A stretch of DNA of 64,000 nt, taken from positions 20,566,941 to 20,630,940 of the forward strand of contig JAZBQD010000001.1 in assembly GCA_036583965.1 (NCBI GenBank), read 5' to 3'. A model generated the notes under the pieces. That model had not been told where the DNA came from and searched no databases. It was given only the letters and a program-made list of their open reading frames with translations. The position numbers and the translations under genes were made by a program. This document shows positions 23,428-35,248 of the stretch, piece by piece. Within the stretch, counting starts at the first letter, position 1; every line of letters begins with the position of its first letter. This DNA is from Prunella strophiata (Eukaryota > Chordata > Aves > Passeriformes > Prunellidae).

Positions 23428-24099
23428 GGACTGTCACCACAACAAGCCCACAGGGGCACAGACAGCCCGAGCACACTGGCTCCTGTTCAGGCAATGCTCA
23501 GTCCCTGCCCAAAGCAGGCAATCAAGTCCAATTCACAGCAGCCCCGGAGAAGCTCCCTGCTTATTGCAGCTGGGGCTGGGCTTTGCAGGCCAGCCCCTCT
23601 TATCTCTCTCTGTTTCTGGTAGGCACAGCCTGTGCCATAATATCATTTTTCTGGCTCTCATGCCACTGACAGCACATCCATCATTCTTCATAATTGCATC
23701 TAACAAATATTGATTTTGTCTCCAAAAGAGTCAACAGAAATATTAAAGTTCTTTTGCAGAAGGCAGAAACACTCACAGAAAGCACATTTAAACGGGGGGG
23801 GAGGAGGAGGAGGAGGAAGCCTGGGCAGAACATGGCTGTGAGAAGGCAGCACCAGCCTGCACTGCCTTCAAACTGCAGTGCCAAACTGGGCAGCCCAGCT
23901 GGGTGCCAAGGAAATGCCCTGGGGACAAGGGGCAGCTTCCACCCACGCTGTGTCCAGCACTCAGGCTCCAGACACATCCCCCTCCTCCCTGCAGAGAGGG
24001 AATGGCTGAAGCCTGCCCTCGGAACAGTTAATGCTGATTAATGAACGCTTAATGCTGATCACAGGCACTGCTGGCTGCCTTACTGTGGGCCACAGCAGT
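23428..24099. other. Unique intergenic sequence, no gene seen
   Basis: Contains a short G-run plus (GGA)n stretch near 23,795-23,818. No exon recognised. Confidence 0.5.
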
Positions 24100-24420
24100 G
24101 CCACCCTGCCCTGCACAGCTGGGGACAGCACAGCTGGAACAGCACAGCTGGAACAGCACAGCTGGGACTGCCACCCTGCCCTGCACAGCTGGAGACAGCA
24201 CAGCTGGGACTGCCACCCTGCCCTGCACAGCTGGGGACAGCACAGCTGGGACAGCACAGCTGGCACTGCCACCCTAGCCCTGCACTGCTGGGACAGCACA
24301 GCTGGGACAGCACAGCTGGCACTGCCACCCCTGCCCTGCACAGCTGGGACAGCACAGCTGGGACAGCACAGCTGGCACTGCTGCGCCCTGCCCTGCCCAG
24401 CTGGGACAGCACAGCTGGCA
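24100..24420. repeat. Imperfect ~14-bp repeat with CAGCTG cores
   Basis: Degenerate units of GGGACAGCACAGCT are interspersed with GGCACTGCCACCCTGCCCTG blocks. Nearly every unit contains the palindrome CAGCTG. Confidence 0.85.
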
Positions 24421-24949
24421 GGGGGTTCTGAGCTGGCCTGGGCAATCATCCCTGCCCATGGGATGGGCTGGCCCTCCCAGCCCAAACCATGGGGGTCCAT
24501 GACAATGTCTGCCTCTGCTGCTCCGTGCCCTTACTCTGCCCCTTGGAGAGGCTCTGGGAGGGCAGAGATCAGCCCCAGCTCTGTCCCTGTGTGTGCAGGA
24601 GCAGCCCAGGGCAGTGGGCAGTGCCAGAGCAAAGCCAGCAGTGAGAGGGAGAGCTCCTGGGGCTTGGGAGGGGGGAGATGCCCCCAGGGATTGGGGAAGG
24701 GATGCCCCCAGGCCAGGCCAGCCCCAGGGGAGCAGCTGTGGGAGCAGCACCTGAGCCTCCAGCCCCATCCACACCCAGCTGGGCCACTGGGCAACACCTC
24801 CCTGGGCAAGGGAGCCCACGGGGTGCTGTGGGGAGCTGGCAATCAGGACAGCACAGCAGGAGTGTCCATAAAATGGGCTGCTGGCCAGCAGGGAAAGGCA
24901 GCCAGGGAGGGTGGCTCAGGGGCTGCCCTGCAGGGCATGGGCAGCACAC
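24421..24949. other. Unique GC-rich intergenic sequence
   Basis: No gene seen. Long open frames on both strands reflect low stop-codon density in GC-rich DNA. Confidence 0.45.
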
Positions 24950-25005
24950 ACCAGGGACACCCCAGGGACACCCCAGGGACACCCCAGGGACACCCCAGGG
25001 ACACA
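24950..25005. repeat. 11-bp tandem repeat, 5 copies
   Basis: Unit CACCCCAGGGA. Confidence 0.9.
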
Positions 25006-25103
25006 TTAGTGTGGACAGCACTGCCCAGGGCACCCACCCCAGCTCCCTGGGAAGGCCCAGGTGGCATCACCTGCGGGCAGGGAGGCTCCAGGGGATTCCT
25101 CAG

Positions 25104-27690
25104 CCGGGGCTCTGAGCAGGGATCCACAGCCAGGGATGCACAGCCAGGGGCTCTGAGCAGGGATCCACAGCCAGGGATGCACAGCCAGGGGCTCTGAGCA
25201 GGGATCCACAGCCAGGGATCCACAGCCAGGGATGCACAGCCAGGGGCTCTGAGCAGGGATCCACAGCCAGGGATGCACAGCCAGGGGCTCTGAGCAGGGA
25301 TCCACAGCCAGGGATCCACAGCCAGGGATCCACAGCCAGGGATCCACAGCCAGGGATCCACAGCCAGGGATCCACAGCCAGGGATGCACAGCCAGGGATG
25401 CACAGCCAGGGGCTCTGAGCAGGGATCCACAGCCAGGGATGCACAGCCAGGGGCTCTGAGCAGGGATCCACAGCCAGGGATGCACAGCCAGGGGCTCTGA
25501 GCAGGGATCCACAGCCAGGGATCCACAGCCAGGGATGCACAGCCAGGGGCTCTGAGCAGGGATCCACAGCCAGGGATGCACAGCCAGGGGCTCTGAGCAG
25601 GGATCCACAGCCAGGGATCCACAGCCAGGGATGCACAGCCAGGGATGCACAGCCAGGGGCTCTGAGCAGGGATCCACAGCCAGGGATGCACAGCCAGGGG
25701 CTCTGAGCAGGGATCCACAGCCAGGGATGCACAGCCAGGGGCTCTGAGCAGGGATCCACAGCCAGGGATCCACAGCCAGGGATGCACAGCCAGGGATGCA
25801 CAGCCAGGGGGGGATCTCTGAGCAGGGATCCACAGCCAGGGATCCACAGCCAGGGATGCACAGCCAGGGGCTCTGAGCAGGGATCCACAGCCAGGGATCC
25901 ACAGCCAGGGATCCACAGCCAGGGATCCACAGCCAGGGATGCACAGCCAGGGGCTCTGAGCAGGGATCCACAGCCAGGGATCCACAGCCAGGGATGCACA
26001 GCCAGGGATGCACAGCCAGGGATGCACAGCCAGGGGCTCTGAGCAGGGATCCACAGCCAGGGATGCACAGCCAGGGGCTCTGAGCAGGGATCCACAGCCA
26101 GGGATGCACAGCCAGGGGCTCTGAGCAGGGATCCACAGCCAGGGATCCACAGCCAGGGATCCACAGCCAGGGATGCACAGCCAGGGATGCACAGCCAGGG
26201 GCTCTGAGCAGGGATCCACAGCCAGGGATGCACAGCCAGGGGCTCTGAGCAGGGATCCACAGCCAGGGATCCACAGCCAGGGATCCACAGCCAGGGATCC
26301 ACAGCCAGGGATCCACAGCCAGGGATCCACAGCCAGGGATCCACAGCCAGGGATCCACAGCCAGGGATCCACAGCCAGGGATCCACAGCCAGGGATCCAC
26401 AGCCAGGGATGCACAGCCAGGGATGCACAGCCAGGGGCTCTGAGCAGGGATCCACAGCCAGGGATCCACAGCCAGGGATCCACAGCCAGGGATGCACAGC
26501 CAGGGGCTCTGAGCAGGGATCCACAGCCAGGGATGCACAGCCAGGGGCTCTGAGCAGGGATCCACAGCCAGGGATCCACAGCCAGGGATCCACAGCCAGG
26601 GATGCACAGCCAGGGGCTCTGAGCAGGGATCCACAGCCAGGGATGCACAGCCAGGGGCTCTGAGCAGGGATCCACAGCCAGGGATCCACAGCCAGGGATC
26701 CACAGCCAGGGATGCACAGCCAGGGATGCACAGCCAGGGGCTCTGAGCAGGGATCCACAGCCAGGGATGCACAGCCAGGGGCTCTGAGCAGGGATCCACA
26801 GCCAGGGATCCACAGCCAGGGATGCACAGCCAGGGGCTCTGAGCAGGGATCCACAGCCAGGGATCCACCGCCAGGGATGCACAGCCAGGGATGCACAGCC
26901 AGGGGCTCTGAGCAGGGATCCACAGCCAGGGATGCACAGCCAGGGATGCACAGCCAGGGGCTCTGAGCAGGGATCCACAGCCAGGGATCCACAGCCAGGG
27001 ATGCACAGCCAGGGGCTCTGAGCAGGGATCCACCGCCAGGGATGCACAGCCAGGGATGCACAGCCAGGGGCTCTGAGCAGAGATCCACCGCCAGGGAGGG
27101 ATCTCTGAGCAGGGATCCACAGCCAGGGATGCACAGCCAGGGATCCACAGCCAGGGCTCTGAGCAGGGATCCACAGCCAGGGATCCACAGCCAGGGATGC
27201 ACAGCCAGGGCTCTGAGCAGGGATCCACAGCCAGGGATCCACAGCCAGGGATCCACAGCCAGGGCTCTGAGCAGGGATCCACCGCCAGGGATCCACAGCC
27301 AGGGATGCACAGCCAGGGGCTCTGAGCAGGGATCCACAGCCAGGGATGCACAGCCAGGGGATGCACAGCCAGGGGCTCTGAGGCAGGGATTCCACAGCCA
27401 GGGAATCCCCCACAGCCAGGGAATTCCACAGCCAGGCTCTGAGCAGGGATCCACCGCCAGGGATCCACAGCCAGGATTGCAACAGCCAGGGCTCTGAGCA
27501 GGGATCCACAGCCAGGGATGCACCAGGCCAGGGATGCACAAGCCAGGAGGGATCTCTGAGCAGGGATCCACAGACCAGGGATCCACAGCCAGGGATCCAC
27601 AGCCAGGGCTCTGAGCAGGGATCCACAGCCAGGGATCCACAGCCAGGGATCCACAGCCAGGGCTCTGAGCAGGGATCCACAGCCAGAGGC
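25104..27690. repeat. 14/13-bp composite minisatellite, about 185 units
   Basis: Three unit types are strung together: GGGATCCACAGCCA (with a BamHI site), GGGATGCACAGCCA and GGGGCTCTGAGCA. They form irregular higher-order strings that usually run ATCC-type, ATGC-type, then CTCTGAGCA. The right end (27,350-27,620) has scattered one-base insertions. Reverse frames of up to 1,010 codons are repeat products, not proteins. Confidence 0.97.
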
Positions 27691-28389
27691 TCTCGTGTGT
27701 TTCTGTGCTCAAAAACCCAGGAGGGAATTGATGCATTCTCCTGTCCAGAACAGAGGGTACAAAATCCTCCCAAGTTCATTTCCTTGGCTGACACTTCTGC
27801 TCTATCACACCCAGCCTCTCGCTGCTTTGATCTCTCTCCTCCAATTTGTCTTTTGTATTTCCTCTCCTGTTCCATTCCTAATTCTTTCCTAATTCCTCCT
27901 ATAAAAAATGACTGAGGAACCAGCAGGAAATGTCCACAGTGGCAGAGTCAGGTCCTCATCTGCTCTTACAGCAGCGGATGAGAGCAGTTCCCAGCTATAA
28001 TATCTTACATGGAAAGGAAAAAAGCTGCTTTAAAAATCTATATTAAAGCTTTTATCCAATTAATATTTCATCACAGCTGCCTGAGAGAGACTCGTCACTC
28101 CTCAGTCGTTTCATTCTAAGCAGCTAAAACCCATTTGTGCACTTGTAAATCCTTACTTTCTAATATGAATTTTTTGTAAGGTACTAATTAAAAAAAATAA
28201 TTTAAGGAAATGTTTTTTCCTCGATTGGCTTCTCCCTCTGATTGCTTTTTGCAGCATGAGGAACAAACATGAAACCCATCACAGCCCCTGGCAGTGGCTG
28301 TGCCCAGAGCTGAGCATTTCAGCTGCCCCCGAGCCGTTCACAGGGCACAGTCTGGGTGGGTCTGGTGAACCCCGACGGGCACCCACGGG
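27691..28389. other. Unique AT-rich sequence, possible conserved element
   Basis: The block at 28,010-28,260 is AT-rich and non-repetitive, with TTAATATTTCATCAC and AATTAAAAAAAATAATTTAA stretches. No exon recognised. Confidence 0.4.
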
Positions 28390-28825
28390 GTGAGGAGAGG
28401 GCTGAGGAAAGGAGAGGGGTGAGAGAGGGGTGAGAGAGGGGTGAGGAGAGGGGTGAGGAGAGGGGAGAGGAGAGGAGAGGGGTGAGGAGGAGGGGAGAGG
28501 AGAGGGGTGAGGAGTGGGGTGAGGAAAGGAGAGGAGAGGGGAGAGGAGTGAGGAGAGGGGTGAGGAGTGGGGTGAGGAGAGGGGAGAGGAGAGGGGTGAG
28601 GAGAGGGGTGAGGAGTGGGGTGAGGAGAGGGGTGAGGAGAGGGGTGAGGAGTGGGGTGAGGAGAGGAGAGGGGTGAGGAGAGGGGTGAGAGGGGGAGGAG
28701 AGGGGAGAGGAGAGGGGAGAGGAGAGGGGAGAGGAGAGGAGAGGGGTGAGGAGAGGGGTGAGGAGAGGGGAGAGGAGAGGGGTGAGGAGTGGGGAGAGGA
28801 GAGGGGAGAGGAGAGGGGGGTGGGT
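28390..28825 (+). repeat. Polypurine array (GGGGTGAGGAGA-type)
   Basis: About 435 bases that are almost only G and A with scattered T, built from GAGAGGGG, GGTGAGGAG and TGGGGTGAGG words. It is a mirror-like purine tract with many G-runs, prone to triplex or G-quadruplex formation. Confidence 0.92.
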
Positions 28826-29425
28826 ACCAGGTACAGGATGGTGGGATCTGGGATGGGGGATACCAGGTGTGGGATGGAGGATACTGGTTGTGGGATGGGG
28901 GATATGGGATGGGGGATACCGGGACAGTGGATAACAGGTGTGGGATGCGGGACACCGGATCCGGGATGGGGGATCCGGGATACCGGGTACAGGATGGGGG
29001 ATACCAGGTGTGGGATGGGGGATATGGGATGGGGGATCTGGGACGGGGGATATGGGATGCCAGATCCGGGATGGGGGATGCCGGGTACTGGATGCAGGAT
29101 GTAGGATCTGGGTTGCCGGATCTGGGATCCGGTATGCAGATTCCATCAGTGCAGGGTCCAGGATGTGGGATCTGGGATGTGGGATCCGGGATATGGGATC
29201 CGGGATCCAGACCCCATCGGTGCAGGATGCGGGATCTGAGATCCGGGATGGAGGATCTAGATGCGGGATGCAGACTCCATCAGTGCAGGACCCAGGATCT
29301 GGTATGCGGGATTCAGACCCCATCGGTGCGGGATCCGGGATGCAGACCCCATCGGTGTGGGATGCAGGATCCGAGATGCAGAATCCGGGATGCAGAATCT
29401 GAAATCCAGACCCCATCGGTGCGGG
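28826..29425 (+). repeat. Degenerate ~10-bp GGGAT repeat with 19-bp inserts
   Basis: The left part is made of GGGATGGGGGATA, GGATCCGGGAT and GGTGTGGGATG words. From about 29,140 these are interleaved with a recurring CAGACCCCATCGGTGC segment, which appears at least five times. Confidence 0.88.
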
Positions 29426-29934
29426 AGCACTGCCCTCTGTTGCCCGCGGCGCTGGCACCGCCCGGAGCCATCGAGTGCCCATGGAAACGAGCCCTCCGTT
29501 CCATTCATTCATCACTGTTGCCCCGCACGCACTCAGCTGCGTTCCCATGATTTCCACGTTTCCCACGCCGGACCCGGTGTTAGGAATGAGCCCCCAGGAC
29601 TCATCGAGCCCAAATCCCCTCCCCGTGCAGAACTCTCTAGAAGTAAAGCACACCGGAGAGCTCCAGTGCTCCCTGTCCCGTTAGGAGCACACAGCTGCTT
29701 TTAGAGCTCTCTGCAGCCACAGCCACCATTTGTATCACCTGGGGATTCTCCCAGAGCAGCTCTCCCAGCCGAGGCAGGGAGCTCCAGGACAATGTGCAAT
29801 AAAAAACTTGTCTCATTTAAAAACAGCAATGCCACTGCTGGATTGGGGATCTTCTGATACCTCCCAGAGACAACATTGGAGGGCTTGGGGAGGGTTTGGG
29901 GGTTTTTTATCTTGGCAAGGAAACGGAAGGAATC
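29426..29934. other. Unique sequence, no gene seen
   Basis: The start (29,430-29,600) is relatively CpG-rich for this intergenic tract. No exon recognised. Confidence 0.45.
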
Positions 29935-30140
29935 TCATTTTAAAATAAGATACTGTGAGGGTGGGCAGGGCTGGCACAGGGTGCCCAGAGCAGCTGTGGC
30001 TGCCCCTGGATCCCTGGCAGTGCCCAAGGCCAGGCTGGACACTGGGGCTGGGAGCAGCCTGGGACAGTGGAAGGTGTCCCTGTCGTGGCAGGAGTGGCAC
30101 TGGGTGGGATTTGGGGTCCCTTCCAGCCTAAACCAGTCTG
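29935..30140 (+). mobile_element. CR1 LINE 3'-end fragment
   Basis: Same tail segment as at 6,906, preceded by ACTGTGAGGGTGGGCAGGGC, which matches the CR1 sequence just upstream. It ends with GGTCCCTTCCAGCCTAAACC. Confidence 0.88.
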
Positions 30141-31424
30141 GGAGGGGGAGGAGGGAGGCAGGGTCAGACCAGCCTGATGCCAGGTCCCTGCTGAACCTGG
30201 GCTGGGACTTGGCCTCTCCTCTGCAGCACCAGCCCAGTCAGTGTTTTTTCCATGTTCTGAGCCATGAGATAAAACCCAAGAGGATTTGAGGCAGAGATGT
30301 CAGAGAGAGAGACAATGTCCCCAGTGTCACAACCCTCAGCACGTTTATTATTGCTGTAATTCGTGTGCTGTGACCTGCAGCTCCTCAGGAAGCTGTTCCA
30401 GTGCACCTGGTGCACCTTCACTGTAACACCTCCTGGAGAGAAAATGCCTTCCCAACTCGCAGTGCTGAGCTGAAAGCAGAGCTCAGAGAGAGCCTGCAGT
30501 GGGAGCTGGGGCTGGGCAGGAGCTGGGGATGTGCTGGGAGCTGGGGATGGGCAGGAGCTGGGGCTGGGCAGGCTCTGCCAGCCTGGAGCTGCTCTGTGCA
30601 CTCAGCCCTGGGGACCAGCCCTTGCCCAGCCCCAGGGAAATGAGGACACAGGGAAGTGTCAGGAAGGACAAACAGAACATGAATGGAAGCTGTCCTAGGG
30701 AATTCCTCCTCTAAACCAACCCTGCTGCCCATCTTCTCTGCTGTGCCCTCTGCTCCCGTGGTTATTTATCCATCCCTGGACCTTCTGAATTAGCAGATGG
30801 CAATTCTGCATTCACTCTTACAGGGTATAAAAATGAATCCTCAAATTTTTCCCTGTGACAGAGCAGTTCCATAGAAAACACTCCACCTTTATCAGTATTC
30901 TACCCACAGACTCTGAGTGTGTGAATAGTGGAAATGGGCTCAGAATCATTTCCTTGTGTTTTACACATTTTTCACTTTAAAGAGAGATGAAAAACCATGA
31001 CCCAGAGAAGCCAGTCCATTAAGATAAATCTCCATAATTTTGTAGTCATTAAACAAAGAAATCCTACTTGTTCCTCTTTTCATTCATGTGTAGAGGGAAA
31101 GACCCCAAAAGTTGGGGTGGTTTCTAGTGAAACTGCAGTTGTAAGTGCGGTGTAATAAGGACCAAGGGTGCCACCAGGTGGGGACGTGCTGAAATGGAAA
31201 ATCCGCAATTTCTGTGATTCCTCCTTGGGACGGAAAGCCACAGAAAAGCAACAATAGCCCCTTCAGTGAGGGCCATGACACTGCCTGTCCCCTCAGATCC
31301 AGGGACCCCACATCTGTTATTTACATTTTAAAGCACCATAAGGTTGAAAAAATTGGAAAAAATCAAAAAGTGTGGGAAAAGTCTTTCCCAATTCCAAACG
31401 TTTTCTTTTCCCACACACTGAGCA
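30141..31424. other. Unique intergenic sequence, no gene seen
   Basis: Contains a short imperfect GGGCTGGGCAGGAGCTGG repeat at 30,500-30,575 and AT-rich sequence at 30,770-31,080. No exon recognised. Confidence 0.5.
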
Positions 31425-31580
31425 GCTGTGGCTGCCCCTGGATCCCTGGCAGTGCCCAAGGCCAGGCTGGACACTGGGGCTGGGAACACCTGGGACAGGG
31501 GGAGGTGTCCCTGCCATGGCAGGGGTGGCACTGGGTGGGTTTGGGGTCCCTCCAACCCAAACCAGTCTGGAATTCTGTGA
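31425..31580 (+). mobile_element. CR1 LINE 3'-end fragment
   Basis: Starts at GAGCAGCTGTGGCTGCCCCT and ends with CCAACCCAAACCAGTCTGGA then ATTCTGTGA, the usual CR1 terminus. Confidence 0.88.
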
Positions 31581-33371
31581 CCCCGGGCAGCAGCTCGGAT
31601 TTGAACTCAGCAGAGAACCCAAAAGCGCTGGGGCTGAAGGCAGGAGCAGAGGCTGAGGCTCAGCTGAGAGCTGTCCCTGCTGCAGCAGAGCCCAGGACAG
31701 CAGGGAGCACTGCTGCCCATGGAAAACACCCCCAGGCATTCCTGGGGTTTTCAGCCCAGGAGTAAGCAAGGCAGCAAACAGGAGAAATCACCTCCAGCTC
31801 TTACCAAAAAGGAAAAAAAAAAAAGGTGAAGCAGGCAATAGCTGAGCACCAAAGAACTGTGTCACGTAATAAACCAAATATTTGCAACACATTAAAATGT
31901 ATTACTTTGAGAAAAGCAGGAATGTTTTAAAATCCCAAAGCCTGAACTTCTCCCAGGAACTTTGCCTGGCATTTGGAATTGTTGTAGTGTTCAGTTCCAG
32001 GGATGGGGAGCAGCTGGGGTGCAGGAGGCTTTGCTGTAACAGATGTCCCAGCAGGGCTTAGGGACCCCGAGAGACCCCAGCCAAATGGCCACAGTCAGCA
32101 GCCTGTAAATTAAAATACAGCAAAAAAGAAAATTAAAAAAGCCAAAAGTTTTTAAAGTACTACTGTAAAGTTTACTGTATGGGTAACAGCATGTTTCTGT
32201 GAGACTCTAACTGCAGAGTGCTAACCAGCTCAAAAGACATCAAAATACAATCCTCATAACTTCTGTCAATACCCAAAACTCCCTGGTCACAGCTGAACAC
32301 CTCGTGCCAGCTTCCCAAACCTGGGACAGCCAGATCTCCTTATCTGTGCAGTGACACAGCTCCTCCCAGCTGGCAGCCCAGCCTCTAGAGCTCTGCCCAC
32401 CACTCCAGGGGTTTGCCCAGTCCTGGACACCCTGGTACTGGGGCTGGGCAGGAGCTGGGGATGTGCAGGACCTGGAACTGCTCCCTGTCCACCCATTCCT
32501 GTTACCCAGGACTCTCACCCTGCTGAAGAGCTGGCAGATGCTCTGTTCCCCAGCTCCACATCTCCACGTCCCAGCTCTCCTGTGCTGGCACTCAGCAAAC
32601 GCCTCGGGCTGGGGAGGAGCTCGAGCAGGAGCTCACCCTCTCCAGGGAGCTGCTCAGGCAGTGCCAGGCAGGAGGAGGCTGCACAAAGAGACATCAAACT
32701 CACCCAGATGCTCAGATTCGAGGAGCTCTCAGCAGCCAGGGTGGGAGACAGCAGCTTTTCCAACCCCAGCAGCTCTCCCCTCCAGCAGCAACAGCAATTC
32801 CCTTCTGATTTCACAGGCAGAAGGGCACTCCTGGCTTTCTGCAGAAAACCCTCTCCTTGGTGCAGCTGTTAGTGCAAGGTGTGCACACCTTCCCCGGATC
32901 AGCACCTAGTCTGAAATGCATTACATGGCTTCTTTCTTCAAAATAAGTTCCCTTTCTTTGAGTTTAAGCAGCTCAACTTCCTATTAAAAAACCCTCTGCC
33001 ATAAAAGAGCCTTTGGTGGAGGGCTCATTAGTAAGCTCAGCTCTCCCCCACTGCTTCCCACGTCTTTGGGATCCCTGGAGAGAACAGCTTTGCTTTGATT
33101 AGAGGGGAAAACATCTTCTCTTTCAGTTCATATCAGAGTGCCTGAAACCCAACAGTGACTTTGGGATGGGGACATGGTACTTGTGCATGGAAGCAGTGCA
33201 GAGGTTTGTGCAGAATGGAGTGAAAGCAGAGAACAGCTCCACACTGAGCTGGGCTGACAGCCAGCACTGAGCAGCAGGGCTCAGGGCAGGGCTTTCCAGC
33301 TCTCCAGGGGAGGTGTTCTCCTCCTAGGACCTGCTGGCTGACATGATTCCTGTTCATCACTCACATCTGGG
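31581..33371. other. Unique intergenic sequence, no gene seen
   Basis: AT-rich at 31,790-31,960 and 32,100-32,260. No exon, RNA gene or element recognised. Confidence 0.5.
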
Positions 33372-35248
33372 AACCCTGGGCTCCCCTGTGCAGTTCAGGA
33401 TGGGGACACACTCCAGCTCTGCTCTGGCACTGCATGTCCTGGCACAGGAGCATTTTGGGGCTCCCCTGTGCAGCTCAGGATGGGGACACACTCCAGCTCT
33501 GCTCTGGCACTGCATGTCCTGGCACAGGAACATTTTGGGGCTCCTCTGTGCAGCTCAGGACAGGGACACACTCCAGCTCTGCTCTGGCACTGCATGTCCT
33601 GGCACAGGAACACTTTGGGGCTCCCCTGTGCAGTTCAGGATGGGGACACACTCCAGCTCTGCTCTGGCACTGCATGTCCTGGCACAGGAACACTTTGGGG
33701 CTCCCCTGTGCAGCTCAGGACAGGGACACACTCCAGCTCTGCTCTGGCACTGCATGTCCTGGCACAGGAACACTTTGGGGCTCCCCTGTGCAGTTCAGGA
33801 TGGGGACACGCTCCAGCTCTGCTCTGGCACTGCATGTCCTGGCACAGGAACACTTTGGGGCTCCCCTGTGCAGCTCAGGACAGGGACACACTCCAGCTCT
33901 GCTCTGGCACTGCATGTCCTGGCACAGGAACATTTTGGGGCTCCTCTGTGCAGCTCAGGACAGGGACACACTCCAGCTCTGCTCTGGCACTGCATGTCCT
34001 GGCACAGGAACACTTTGGGGCTCCTCTGTGCAGCTCAGGACAGGGACACACTCCAGCTCTGCTCTGGCACTGCATGTCCTGGCACAGGAACACTTTGGGG
34101 CTCCCCTGTGCAGTTCAGGATGGGGACACACTCCAGCTCTGCTCTGGCACTGCATGTCCTGGCACAGGAACACTTTGGGGCTCCCCTGTGCAGTTCAGGA
34201 TGGGGACACACTCCAGCTCTGCTCTGGCACTGCATGTCCTGGCACAGGAACACTTTGGGGCTCCCCTGTGCAGCTCAGGACAGGGACACACTCCAGCTCT
34301 GCTCTGGCACTGCATGTCCTGGCACAGGAACATTTTGGGGCTCCTCTGTGCAGCTCAGGACAGGGACACACTCCAGCTCTGCTCTGGCACTGCATGTCCT
34401 GGCACAGGAACATTTTGGGGCTCCTCTGTGCAGCTCAGGACAGGGACACACTCCAGCTCTGCTCTGGCACTGCATGTCCTGGCACAGGAACACTTTGGGG
34501 CTCCCCTGTGCAGTTCAGGATGGGGACACACTCCAGCTCTGCTCTGGCACTGCATGTCCTGGCACAGGAACACTTTGGGGCTCCCCTGTGCAGTTCAGGA
34601 TGGGGACACACTCCAGCTCTGCTCTGGCACTGCATGTCCTGGCACAGGAACATTTTGGGGCTCCTCTGTGCAGCTCAGGACAGGGACACACTCCAGCTCT
34701 GCTCTGGCACTGCATGTCCTGGCACAGGAACATTTTGGGGCTCCTCTGTGCAGCTCAGGACAGGGACACACTCCAGCTCTGCTCTGGCACTGCATGTCCT
34801 GGCACAGGAACACTTTGGGGCTCCCCTGTGCAGCTCAGGACAGGGACACACTCCAGCTCTGCTCTGGCACTGCATGTCCTGGCACAGGAACATTTTGGGG
34901 CTCCTCTGTGCAGCTCAGGACAGGGACACACTCCAGCTCTGCTCTGGCACTGCATGTCCTGGCACAGGAACACTTTGGGGCTCCCCTGTGCAGCTCAGGA
35001 CAGGGACACACTCCAGCTCTGCTCTGGCACTGCATGTCCTGGCACAGGAACATTTTGGGGCTCCTCTGTGCAGCTCAGGACAGGGACACACTCCAGCTCT
35101 GCTCTGGCACTGCATGTCCTGGCACAGGAACATTTTGGGGCTCCTCTGTGCAGCTCAGGACAGGGACACACTCCAGCTCTGCTCTGGCACTGCATGTCCT
35201 GGCACAGGAACACTTTGGGGCTCCCCTGTGCAGCTCAGGACTGTGACA
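33372..35248. repeat. 80-bp tandem repeat, about 23 copies
   Basis: The 80-bp period is exact. Shared segments are CTCCAGCTCTGCTCTGGCAC, TGCATGTCCTGGCACAGGAA and TTGGGGCTCC. Variation is confined to four linked sites (CATTTT/CACTTT, CTCCTC/CTCCCC, CAGTTC/CAGCTC, GATGGGG/GACAGGG), giving three main unit haplotypes. Open frames of up to 658 codons are artefacts. Confidence 0.98.

Noticed and set aside
21097..23494. Reverse ORFs of 732-782 codons, Cys/His/Gly/Val-rich, superficially like a metal-binding repeat protein
   Set aside because: All three reverse frames give the same 13-residue pattern from the 13-bp repeat; periodicity comes from the DNA.
24843..27875. Reverse ORFs of 878-1,010 codons with AVDPWLWIPGCGSL repeats
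   Set aside because: All three frames are open with the same repeated peptide, which is expected from a 14-bp unit read in any frame.
28319..29653. A 444-codon reverse ORF rich in Ser-Pro-Leu
   Set aside because: Spans two G-rich arrays; no domain and no conservation-like codon pattern.
33372..35248. CRISPR-like regular array
   Set aside because: Units are contiguous with no unique spacers, and the genome is a vertebrate.
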